DNA from: Bog-532 sp963830385
GTDB lineage: Bacteria; Actinomycetota; Actinomycetes; Streptosporangiales; Streptosporangiaceae
DNA length: 64,000 nucleotides
Direction of reading: 5' to 3'
Assembly: GCA_963830385.1 (NCBI GenBank)
Contig: CAWHMD010000009.1
Span: forward strand, 248,001 to 312,000
Each line of letters starts with the position of its first letter. The stretch's first letter is position 1. Shown here one piece after another: positions 50,413 to 57,500 of the stretch. Below the pieces are notes generated by a model. It saw only the letters and a program-made list of their open reading frames with translations, ran no database searches and was not told the origin of the DNA. The position numbers were made by a program, and so were the translations under genes.

Positions 50413-51279
50413 TCAGCCCGCGAACGCCAGCGCCGGCCGGCCGCGCACGCCGGGCTGGACCGCGAACAGCGAGCCGGAGGCGGGCTGAGCCTGCGTGTCG
50501 GCGCCGATCTGGGAGGTTGTGATGTAAAGGGTTTCCAGGCCCGGGCCGCCGAACGTGCAGGCCGTCACCTGGGAAACCGGCAGGTCGATGACGGCGTCCA
50601 GCACCCCGGACCCGGTGTAGCGGTGCACCGCCGAGCCCTCCATCAGGGCCAGCCATACACCGCCCTCGGCGTCCACGCACAGGCCGTCGGGCCGGCCGGT
50701 CTCGTAGGGGATCTCCGCCCACCGCCGCCGGTTGATCAGGCCGGTGGCGGCCGAGTAGTCGAAGACGTCGATGCTCTGCTCGGGGGTGTCGACGTAGTAG
50801 GCGATCGTGCCGTCGGGGGAGAAGCCGAACCCGTTGGAGATCGTCACCTTGTCGAGCACCGGCCGCACCGTCCAGTCCGGGTCGAGCCGGTAGACCGTCC
50901 CCGCCTGCGGGCTCTCGTCGGTGGCCATCGACCCGCAGTAGAAGCGGCCGTCCGGGTCGCAGCCGCCTTCGTTGAGGCGGACCCCGGGAGCCTGGCTGAC
51001 CTCGGCCACCGTTCGCAGCCGCCCGAGGTCCCCGTCGGTGACGGCGAAGCTGTCCGCCAGGGCGAGGACCGCGCCGCCGGCCGTGCGCGGACGGATGACC
51101 GCGGCCACCTCCCCGACGTGGGTCCGGGTCACCCCGGCCTGGGCGTCCAGGGCCATGACGTCTCCGGCCAGCATGTCCACCCAGCGCAGGCCGCCCTGGT
51201 GATCACCCCAGTCGTCGGCCCAGCACGGGCCTTCCCCGTGGTAGCAGCCGGTGCCCGCTATCTGCTCTGCCTGGACCAC
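50413..51279 (-). CDS. SMP-30/gluconolactonase-family lactonase
   Basis: 288 residues. Six-bladed propeller lactonase: GCYHGEGPCWADDWG with the metal-binding Glu, LRWVDMLAGDVMALD, LNEGGCDPDGRFYCGSMA with Asn and Asp ligands, ISNGFGFSPDGTIAYYVDT with Asn-Asp, and RPDGLCVDAEGGVWLAL. It hydrolyses sugar lactones to aldonic acids. GTG 51279 is preceded by AGGAGG. The 2-hydroxyacid dehydrogenase gene ends nine bases upstream, so they are cotranscribed. A lactonase implies an oxidation of the imported sugar to a lactone earlier in the pathway. Confidence 0.93.
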   Translation of the reverse strand: MVQAEQIAGTGCYHGEGPCWADDWGDHQGGLRWVDMLAGDVMALDAQAGVTRTHVGEVAAVIRPRTAGGAVLALADSFAVTDGDLGRLRTVAEVSQAPGVRLNEGGCDPDGRFYCGSMATDESPQAGTVYRLDPDWTVRPVLDKVTISNGFGFSPDGTIAYYVDTPEQSIDVFDYSAATGLINRRRWAEIPYETGRPDGLCVDAEGGVWLALMEGSAVHRYTGSGVLDAVIDLPVSQVTACTFGGPGLETLYITTSQIGADTQAQPASGSLFAVQPGVRGRPALAFAG

Positions 51280-51288
51280 TATGTCCTC

Positions 51289-52245
51289 CTAGACGACCAT
51301 CGACCCGTTGGTGACCGAGCCGGATGTCAGGTACTCGATGGCGTCCGCGATCGTCCAGTGCGACAGCCGGTACGCGGACCGTTCTGACACCGACGCACTG
51401 TGGGGGGTGAGCACGATATTCGGCGCGGACAGCAGGGGAGAGGTGGCGGGCAGCGGTTCGGTCGCGAACACGTCCAGGCCAGCGCCGGCCAGGTGCCCGC
51501 TGTGCAGCAGCTCGGCCAGCGCGTCCTCGTCGATGATCCCGCCGCGCGCGACGTTGATGACCATGGCGCCCGCGGGCAGCTGGCTCAGCTCGTCCCGGCC
51601 GATCAGGCCCCGGGTGGCCGGGATCAGCGGCAGGTGCAGGCTGATCACGTCGCTGCGCTGCAGCAGCTCGGGCAGGCTGGCGGCGCGCTCCACTCCCGGC
51701 GGCAGGCTGACCGGGGCCGGGTCGTAGAGCACCACGGTCCGGGCCAGTGGCCGGACCCGCTCGATGAAGGCCCCGCCGATCCGGCCGCCGCCGACCACGC
51801 CCACGGTCGCCTCGTCCAGCGCCCGGATGCGCCCGAGGTCCAGGCCGCCCTGCCAGCCAGCCCGGACGTAGGCATCTGACGCCACCAGCCGCCGTTCCAG
51901 CGCCAGCAGCAGGGCCAGCGCGTGGGTGGCCACCTCGGGCGCCCCGTAGGCCGGCTGGTTGAACACGGCGACGCCACGTTCGCTGGCCGTCTCGAGGTCG
52001 ATGGTGTCCAGCCCCACCCCGGCTCGCCCGATCACCCGCACCGAGGGCGCGAACGAGGCGATGGTCTCGGCGGTCAGCCGCTGCAGGGTCACCACGACCG
52101 CGCCGGCCCCGGTCGTCGCCTCCCGGACACCGTCCGGTCGCGACAGGTCGATCCAGCGCAGCTCAGCCTGCTCCCCGAAGTCCTTCTCCAGTCCGGGGTG
52201 GTCGGCGAACGCCGTGTCCGCCACCGCGATGACCGGCCTGTTCAC
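51289..52245 (-). CDS. D-2-hydroxyacid dehydrogenase (phosphoglycerate dehydrogenase-like)
   Basis: 318 residues. GRAGVGLDTIDLETASERGVAV, cofactor loop VGVVGGGRIGGAF, the catalytic Arg in NVARGGIIDEDAL, Glu in DVFATEPLP and His in LTPHSASVSE. The loop ends GGRIGG rather than the usual GxGxIG, with cofactor Asp in LYDPAP. It reduces 2-oxo acids or oxidises D-2-hydroxy acids with NAD(P). First gene of a two-gene operon with the lactonase; GTG start. A TGTCAAC-containing site lies about 300 bases upstream. Confidence 0.92.
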   Translation of the reverse strand: MNRPVIAVADTAFADHPGLEKDFGEQAELRWIDLSRPDGVREATTGAGAVVVTLQRLTAETIASFAPSVRVIGRAGVGLDTIDLETASERGVAVFNQPAYGAPEVATHALALLLALERRLVASDAYVRAGWQGGLDLGRIRALDEATVGVVGGGRIGGAFIERVRPLARTVVLYDPAPVSLPPGVERAASLPELLQRSDVISLHLPLIPATRGLIGRDELSQLPAGAMVINVARGGIIDEDALAELLHSGHLAGAGLDVFATEPLPATSPLLSAPNIVLTPHSASVSERSAYRLSHWTIADAIEYLTSGSVTNGSMVV

Positions 52246-52535
52246 GGCCGGCCCAAGCGCCGAGACGGCCGGGCTGGCCCCGCCCCACCTGAGCGGCCCA
52301 GCATCCGTCCCGGGCGTGACCCATCCGCGCGGCCCAGCATCCGCCCCGGACCCGGTTCACCCGGTTCAACTGTGCGACGAAACGCCCACCCCAGCCCCAG
52401 CCCTGGCCCGCCCGCGCGGCGGTCCCCCGGTCCCAAATCTGGCCCGCCCGCTCGGCGGTCCCCCCGTCCCAACTCTGGCCGGCCCGAGCGGCGGCTGGAG
52501 TGTCTCTGCATGCCAACCGACGGTAGAGCGCGTGC
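52246..52535. repeat. GC-rich imperfect repeats upstream of the dehydrogenase gene
   Basis: No credible gene. Imperfect repeats include GCGGCCCAGCATCCG (two copies, about 52290 and 52328) and a run of three related units with CGGCGGTCCCCC and GTCCCAA.TCTGGCC (about 52418-52500). Copies differ at several bases. They may be decayed tandem duplications inside the long leader of the dehydrogenase-lactonase operon. Confidence 0.6.
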
Positions 52536-52554
52536 TTGTAAACTGTCAACAATC
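52536..52554. promoter_or_regulatory. Operator candidate TTGTAAACTGTCAACAATC
   Basis: Contains the TGTCAACAATC half shared with the palindrome at 46862. On the minus strand it provides TTGACA, with TACCGT 18 bases downstream, a reasonable promoter for the dehydrogenase-lactonase operon. Confidence 0.55.
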
Positions 52555-52582
52555 TCTTTCTAATCGTGATCATGACTATAGG

Positions 52583-52619
52583 CCGAAGCCGCCCGGGGAG
52601 GGGTCCCAGGCGGCTCCGG
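52583..52619 (-). terminator. Hairpin after the GH54 gene
   Basis: Eleven-base arms (52583-52593, 52609-52619) with one mismatch and a 15-base loop, located 66 bases beyond the GH54 stop on its strand. There is no U-run, so assignment as a terminator is tentative. Confidence 0.45.
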
Positions 52620-52684
52620 TTCGTCAAGTGTTGAGCTTTGTTGCCCTTTCGGTCAGGGCATAAAGTCCTGTCGCTTCGGGGGTG

Positions 52685-54232
52685 CTACGGGCGGATATCC
52701 CACTGCTGGCAGGTGTTGTCGAGCTGCGCCCACTGGCGGACGACGGTCCCGTTGGCGGTTTCGCAGTCCTCGGCGTCCAGCACCATGCCGTTGGCCACGT
52801 TGCTGATCGTGTAATGGCTGCCGACCGGGGTGACGTCCCACTCCTGGCAGAGGTTGCCGAGCACCGACCACAGGTCGGTGAGGGTGCCGTCGCGGGTGCC
52901 GCAGTTGACCGACTCGAGCACCTCGCCGCTGGCCACGTTGGTGATGACGTAGTGCCCATTGCCCGCGCTCGCGAACTTCCACTGGGCGCAGGTCCCGGTG
53001 GCCGCCGACGACAGCGCGATGCCGGTGCCGTTGGCCGTCCCGCAGTTGGCCGGCGCGGCGCCCGTGCCGCTGTTCACGTTGGTGATCGTGTAGGCGGTCC
53101 CGGTCGCCGGGAACCCGGTGCTCACCTGCTGGTACCCGGCCGCCACGACGTTGGCCTGGACCGCGTTGTCGGTGGCGGCCGACGGGTAGCCGGCGGTCAT
53201 GACGCCCTCGAAGAACGCCCCGTCGGATTCGTTGCTGTTGTCCCCGCCGGTGCCGAGGATGACCGCGCCCTCCTGGTCCATCGGCGTGTAACCGCCGGTG
53301 TCCGGCAGCGGCCCGTCGTACTCGGTATTCAGGCCGCCCGACTGGGCGTTGCCGTCCTTGATCGCGTAGGTCGTGGTCCCGTTGTTGTTGACGATCGCGG
53401 TCACGAAGCTGCTGCCGTTGCCCCTGTTGGCCGGGTTGGAGCCGTTGGCCCCGGCGAAAAGGCCGTTCTCCAGGTCGGCCTGCACCCACGGCCCGGCCCC
53501 GGTACACGGGGCGAACCAGCACTCGGTCCCGAAGTTGATCGCGTCCATGTGCCCGTTCCCGGTGTCGGTCCCGGACGTCTCCGCGTTGCCGAAATCGAAG
53601 CAGCACAGCCCGTCCACGTGGGTCCCGCTGGTCACCATGTACGCGCCCTGCGGCTGGCTGCCGACCGGCACCCGGTTGGTCACATCGTTCCGGTAGCCGA
53701 CCCCGGCCTGCACGTTCACTCCGTACAGGGAGTGCCCGCCCACCTTCACCGGCAGCGCATTGGCGATGGCGGCCGCGTCGGCTCCGCCGTTCCCCCCGAT
53801 CGGCCCCACCCCCAGGTCGTTGTGGTACGGACTCTGGTCATAGATCCGCGTGATCGTGCAGACGGTGCCCGCGCAGAACAAGTTCTGCTGGGCCACGTTC
53901 GCGTACCCCCCGCGCTGCGTGGTCCCGATCTGCTCGGTGGTCCCGTCCGAGGTCCGTTTGACCTGGTAAAGCGGCCCGCTGTAGCTGCGGTACACCGCCC
54001 GCGTGGTGCTGTAAGCCGCCACGCACGGCGTCTTCCCAGCCGCGTAAATGTCACAAGGCCCGCCCCCAGCCTTACCGGCCACCCCACCCACAGCCGACGC
54101 CCCACCGACCCCGGCCGTGACAGATGCCCCCTCCGCCACTGACGTCCCCGCCAGTGCGCCGAGGATCAACGCCCCGGCGGTGCCCGCGCACCACAGCGCC
54201 TTCCTGAGACCCAGAACCTTCTTCGTGAACAT
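52685..54232 (-). CDS. GH54 alpha-L-arabinofuranosidase with ricin-type lectin domain
   Basis: 515 residues from ATG 54232 (the frame is open to 54304). A signal peptide, about residues 1-36, ends near VAEGASVTA. The GH54 AbfB catalytic domain starts PCDIYAAGKTPCVAAYSTTR and includes YDQSPYHNDLGVGP, the adjacent CCFDFGNAE Cys pair, NFGTECWFAPC with the probable nucleophile Glu, and LNTEYDGPLPDTGGYTPMDQEGA. The C-terminal 145 residues are ricin-B-like QxW repeats (CAQWKF, CQEWDV, CQQWDI) instead of the fungal CBM42. It is secreted to release arabinose from plant arabinoxylan or arabinan. A perfect LacI-type palindrome lies upstream. Confidence 0.93.
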   Translation of the reverse strand: MFTKKVLGLRKALWCAGTAGALILGALAGTSVAEGASVTAGVGGASAVGGVAGKAGGGPCDIYAAGKTPCVAAYSTTRAVYRSYSGPLYQVKRTSDGTTEQIGTTQRGGYANVAQQNLFCAGTVCTITRIYDQSPYHNDLGVGPIGGNGGADAAAIANALPVKVGGHSLYGVNVQAGVGYRNDVTNRVPVGSQPQGAYMVTSGTHVDGLCCFDFGNAETSGTDTGNGHMDAINFGTECWFAPCTGAGPWVQADLENGLFAGANGSNPANRGNGSSFVTAIVNNNGTTTYAIKDGNAQSGGLNTEYDGPLPDTGGYTPMDQEGAVILGTGGDNSNESDGAFFEGVMTAGYPSAATDNAVQANVVAAGYQQVSTGFPATGTAYTITNVNSGTGAAPANCGTANGTGIALSSAATGTCAQWKFASAGNGHYVITNVASGEVLESVNCGTRDGTLTDLWSVLGNLCQEWDVTPVGSHYTISNVANGMVLDAEDCETANGTVVRQWAQLDNTCQQWDIRP

Positions 54233-54273
54233 TGGAGACCACTCTCCAAACGCAACTGCCGGCTCAACGTTGC

Positions 54274-54287
54274 TGTTAGCGCTAACA
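54274..54287. promoter_or_regulatory. LacI-family operator TGTTAGCGCTAACA
   Basis: A perfect 14-base palindrome 42 bases before the GH54 start. Palindromes with a central GCGC are the classic binding sites of LacI-family sugar repressors in actinobacteria, so arabinose or xylan-derived sugars probably induce the gene. No LacI gene is in the window. Confidence 0.75.
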
Positions 54288-54418
54288 ACACCAGGAACCA
54301 CCAATATCTAACTCACGCCGAGCCCCGTCAAGACTTCGCCCCGTAACCCCAGCTCCGCACGAAGCCCCCAGCTCCGCCAAGTCCCGCGCCCACCCATCCC
54401 GGCTCCCTACCAAGATCC

Positions 54419-54469
54419 ATCGCTCGGTGACGTTTTCAGTCGTATCCACTGAAAACGTCACCGAGCGAT
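54419..54469. repeat. Perfect 22-bp inverted repeat with 7-base loop
   Basis: Arms 54419-54440 and 54448-54469 are perfect reverse complements, beginning ATCGCTCGGTGACGTTTT. After one mismatch, four more pairs extend the stem (GATC at each end). The intergenic stretch lies between the leftward GH54 gene and the rightward SDR gene. No U-run follows on either side. It may be a processed small RNA, a MITE-like remnant or a protein-binding site. Confidence 0.9.
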
Positions 54470-54599
54470 CGATCATGACCGGCAGACCCGCCTTTGCCCG
54501 GCCATTGGCAGCCCCACCCGGCACTCACCACCCTCAGCCCCACGCCGCCCCGTTGATACGGTCGAGTCCTCCAGGAAGCAGGAAGGGAGTGGCCGGCCG

Positions 54600-55385
54600 A
54601 TGGACCTGGCCTTGCGCGGTGACCGCGTGCTCATCACCGGCGGCAGCCGCGGCATCGGCCTGGCCACCGCCAAGTCGCTGGCCGCCGAGGGTGCCTCGGT
54701 CGGCATCGTCGCCCGGGACGAGGAACGCCTTGCCCGGGCCAAGGACGAGCTGAGCCAGTTCAATCTTCCCGTCGCCACCGCGGCCGCCGACGTCACCGAC
54801 ACCCCCGCGCTCCGACGGGCGGTCGAAGCCATCGCCGCCGACCTGAACGGCCTCGATCACCTCGTCGCCAACGCCGGTGGCACCGTCGGCAGCGGCAACC
54901 TGACCAGCGCCAACGACGACGAGTTCACCGCCACGTTCGCGTTCAACGCCGGCCACGCGGCCGAGCTGATCCGGGCCGGCCTGCCGCACCTGCGCGCCAG
55001 CGACCACGCCTCGATCGTGGTGATCTCCTCGGTCAACGGCGTACGCCCGGCGCCCCGGACCGCCTACTCCACCGCCAAGGCCGCCGAGATCCACCTGGCC
55101 GCGACCGCCGCCCAGGAACTGGCCCCGGCCGGGATCCGCGTCAACTCGGTCAGCCCCGGCTCGATCATGTTCCCCGGCGGCGGCTGGGAACGGTTCGCCG
55201 AGCAGAACCCGGACGACTTCGCCATGTTCCAGGCCACCCAGTTCCCCTTCGGCCGCCTGGGCACGCTCCCCGAGGTCGCCGACGTGGTCACGTTCCTGCT
55301 GTCCCGCCGCGCCTCCTGGATCACCGGCGCCAACATCGTCGTCGACGGCGGCCAGGGCAACCCCAGCGCCCGCCGCTTCGACTAG
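54600..55385 (+). CDS. Short-chain dehydrogenase/reductase (SDR)
   Basis: 261 residues. VLITGGSRGIGLATAKSL cofactor motif, VANAGG, catalytic Ser in ISSVNG, YSTAK pair and the C-terminal NIVVDGGQGNPSARRFD. It is similar in type to 3-oxoacyl-ACP-reductase-like SDRs, which act on many alcohols and ketones. GGGAG lies upstream of ATG 54600. Monocistronic as far as seen, followed by a degenerate gene on the other strand. Substrate unknown. Confidence 0.92.
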   Translation: MDLALRGDRVLITGGSRGIGLATAKSLAAEGASVGIVARDEERLARAKDELSQFNLPVATAAADVTDTPALRRAVEAIAADLNGLDHLVANAGGTVGSGNLTSANDDEFTATFAFNAGHAAELIRAGLPHLRASDHASIVVISSVNGVRPAPRTAYSTAKAAEIHLAATAAQELAPAGIRVNSVSPGSIMFPGGGWERFAEQNPDDFAMFQATQFPFGRLGTLPEVADVVTFLLSRRASWITGANIVVDGGQGNPSARRFD

Positions 55386-55629
55386 CCCCCTTCGGCTAGC
55401 CCTCCCCGGCCTCTTCCTTCACAAAAGGCCCCACTCGGCAGCCGCCGGTACTCCCGTCCGGCGTTCTTCGCCAGCTTCGCCTCGACCGCGCGACCCAGGT
55501 CGATCCCGGTCATCTCGGCCAGCGCCAGCACGATTGCAGCAGGCAGAACTTGAGCGGCACGTCCGTGGTGCCGAATCCCTTGGCGAGCTTGTTCTGCCAC
55601 ACTGATCGCTGCGCCGTACTGAAATCCAC
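55382..55629 (-). pseudogene. MazG-like nucleotide pyrophosphohydrolase remnant
   Basis: From GTG 55629, with AAGGAG six bases upstream, one frame reads VDFSTAQRSVWQNKLAKGFGTTDVPLKFCLLQ, the usual start of small MazG-like proteins. In another frame the C-terminal hallmark follows: IVLALAEMTGIDLGRAVEAK, then LAKNAGREYRRLPSG. The middle, including the EExxE metal-binding helix, is missing at about 55540, and the frame changes there. The gene is dead by internal deletion plus frameshift. Confidence 0.75.
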
Positions 55630-55753
55630 ACTGCTCCTTTTCCAAGACACGCCCTCTCACTGGCCATGATGTGCTATGGCCACAGGCGTGGCATATGTCA
55701 GGCTGGGGTGGAGCTTTATCTGCTTCATCTGCGACGCGAGCCGGAGGGGGATC

Positions 55754-56842
55754 GTGAGCATTGGCGAGGTGCTGAGCGATGCGCGCTGCCGGTCCGCGCT
55801 CACCATCGAGAACGTCAGCTATCTGACCCGGATCCGCGAACGCGTCATCTGGGATATCGAGCAGGACGACTTCCGCTCGTGCGGCGGTGACTTCTACGCC
55901 CGCGGCCACATCCGCGCGATCGCCGACGTGGTCAACGTCGACTCCGTCCCGCTGATCGAAGAGTACGACGCGATCAGCCAGGGTCACCCCCTGGACGATG
56001 GCCCCGGGCTCATCGCCTGGCGCCCGCCCGACCCGACCGGCCGCAACGAACGCCGCCGGAGCCGTGACGAGCAGCGCCGCAGCCGTGACGAGCAGCGCCG
56101 GAGCCGTGACGAGCAGCGCCGGAGCCGTGACGAGCAGCGCCGGAACCGTGACGAACGCCGCCAGAATCGCGACGGCCGCCGGGACCGGAGCCCAGTGCCC
56201 TGGGTCGCCGCCATCTGCCTGGTCGTGCTGGCCATCTTCGGCTGGGGCGTGTACAACGTCGCGCACGTCAACCGCCACTCGTCGGAGGGCTCGGCCCAGG
56301 CTGCCTACAACCGCAGCAACGGCCCGCACGCCAAGAGCTCGGCGCACACCAAGCCCACCCCCGGCTCCCCGAGCCCCGCCTCGTCGCCCACCACGGCGTC
56401 CCCGATCCAGGCCATCAAGCCGGTCAGCGCCACGGCCTATGGCCCCAAGGGCGCCCAAAGCGGCGACAACCCGCAGGCCGCCGCCAACGCCATCGACGCC
56501 AGCGGCACCACGAGATGGCGCAGCGACTGGTACTCCACGGCGGCGTTCGGCAACACCCAGTCCGGTACCGGCCTGCTCCTCGACCTGCGCCACGAAGCCA
56601 CCATCGACATGGCCACGATCACCGTCGGCACCCCCGGCGCCTCCATCGAGCTCCGCGCCGGCGACGACCCCAGCAACCTCCAGCTGATCGGCCACGCCAA
56701 GAACGCCGCCGCCACCGCCGTCATCCGCCCGGAGGAGATCTCGGCCCGTTACATCCTGGTCTGGTTCACCCAGCTCCCGCCCGACACCGAGGGCACCTAC
56801 CGCGCCGTCGTCTACAACATCGCCCTCCAGGGCCAGCCCTGA
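55754..56842 (+). CDS. RodZ-like HTH - TM - discoidin-like protein (paralogue A)
   Basis: 362 residues from GTG 55754, with GGAGGGGG just upstream; earlier residues of the frame are not needed. Cytoplasmic HTH_25/RodZ-like domain (about 1-75: VSIGEVLSDARCRSALTIENV, IWDIEQDDFRSCGGDFYARGHIRAIA). Six heptads of RRSRDEQ type follow (about 101-142), then one membrane helix (VAAICLVVLAIFGWGVYNV), a Ser/Pro/Thr linker and an outside galactose-binding-like domain. That domain has AANAIDASGTTRWRSDWYS, GTGLLLDLRHEATIDMATI and ARYILVWFTQLP. It probably links the cytoplasm or nucleoid to the wall. Paralogue at 59191. Confidence 0.85.
   Translation: MSIGEVLSDARCRSALTIENVSYLTRIRERVIWDIEQDDFRSCGGDFYARGHIRAIADVVNVDSVPLIEEYDAISQGHPLDDGPGLIAWRPPDPTGRNERRRSRDEQRRSRDEQRRSRDEQRRSRDEQRRNRDERRQNRDGRRDRSPVPWVAAICLVVLAIFGWGVYNVAHVNRHSSEGSAQAAYNRSNGPHAKSSAHTKPTPGSPSPASSPTTASPIQAIKPVSATAYGPKGAQSGDNPQAAANAIDASGTTRWRSDWYSTAAFGNTQSGTGLLLDLRHEATIDMATITVGTPGASIELRAGDDPSNLQLIGHAKNAAATAVIRPEEISARYILVWFTQLPPDTEGTYRAVVYNIALQGQP
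56054..56179 (+). repeat. 21-bp in-frame tandem repeats (heptad RRSRDEQ)
   Basis: Six units starting at 56054, 56075, 56096, 56117, 56138 and 56159. Units one, three and four are identical, the second differs by one base, and the last two are degenerate. They encode a highly charged juxtamembrane linker that is absent from the paralogue at 59191. Confidence 0.9.
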
Positions 56843-56865
56843 CCGCAGGCAACGCACGCGGACGG

Positions 56866-57099
56866 TCAGAGGCTGGGGCGGTCGACCCGCTCGATCGTGA
56901 TCACGTCATCGTCTACGACGTAGATGACCCGGTAAGGCCCGACCCGCAACCGGTGGTACTCACCGCGATGGAAGGCCTTTGCCGGAGATGGATTGTCGGC
57001 TAACCCCGCGACTGCCTCGCCAAGTGCGCGCATTGCCTTCTGGTCACTCATGAACCGGCGTGCCGAGGCCCGCGCCGCGGGCGCCCACTCGATCCTCAC
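56866..57099 (-). CDS. RelE/ParE-superfamily toxin
   Basis: 77 residues from GTG 57099: VRIEWAPAARASARRFMSD, FHRGEYHRLRVGPYRVIYVVDDDVITIERVDRPSL. The small fold with RLRVGPYRVIYVVD followed by the VITIERVDRP strand is diagnostic of RelE-type mRNA interferases. It overlaps the upstream antitoxin gene by GTGA. Together they are a type II toxin-antitoxin module. Confidence 0.88.
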   Translation of the reverse strand: MRIEWAPAARASARRFMSDQKAMRALGEAVAGLADNPSPAKAFHRGEYHRLRVGPYRVIYVVDDDVITIERVDRPSL

Positions 57100-57377
57100 T
57101 CGTCGCCGCCCAGCAGCTCCGCCATCGCCTCTTCGTGTGAAACCGCACCTGGCCGGCCTGACTCTACCCAAGCTCGGTGGCTCGCCAGCGTCGCCTCGAC
57201 CTCGGCCTCTTCCAAGACCGTCGCGGAGGCACGGCGTTCTACGGCCCGGAGCCGTCGCAGCTCCGCCAGCGGGACAATAGCTGCCGCCTCACCGCCCAGG
57301 TGGATGACCTCGAACGATTCTCCTGTCGCACGGTCATCTGTTGGTTGTGCGCTCACCGCGACACCATCCGTCCTCAT
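57096..57377 (-). CDS. Phd/YefM-like antitoxin
   Basis: 93 residues from ATG 57377; ATG 57416 would add 13. The N-terminal part EVIHLGGEAAAIVPLAELRRLRAVERRAS follows the Phd/YefM DNA-binding fold. The C-terminal acidic helix VLEEAEVEATLASHRAWVESG ends in EEAMAELLGGDE and would neutralise the toxin. The antitoxin-first order with a 4-base overlap is standard for such modules and allows autorepression. Confidence 0.82.
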   Translation of the reverse strand: MRTDGVAVSAQPTDDRATGESFEVIHLGGEAAAIVPLAELRRLRAVERRASATVLEEAEVEATLASHRAWVESGRPGAVSHEEAMAELLGGDE

Positions 57378-57438
57378 TCGATCCCGCGTAACCACGCTAA
57401 CGATCGGCGGTGACATTTTCGCCCCGAACCGCCGCGTC

Positions 57439-57492
57439 CCCCAGAGCCCAGGGCCCCAGGGTCCCAGGGCCCCAGGGCCCCAGGGCCCAGAG
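57439..57492. repeat. CCCAGGGCC low-complexity tandem repeat
   Basis: About five units of a 9-10 base CCCAGGGCC(C) motif lie between the sdaA stop (57501) and the antitoxin start. The run is self-complementary in part (GGGCCC) and can fold. It could act as a terminator for sdaA or be a slippage product. Confidence 0.75.
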
Positions 57493-57500
57493 CGCCACGC

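Noticed and set aside
52163..52627. Minus-strand 154-residue repeat protein upstream of the dehydrogenase
   Set aside because: Arg/Gly-rich frame created by GC-rich repeats; no ribosome site and it runs into the dehydrogenase gene region.
57439..57492. Minisatellite-type coding repeat
   Set aside because: It lies between genes and no frame through it has a start and ribosome site.
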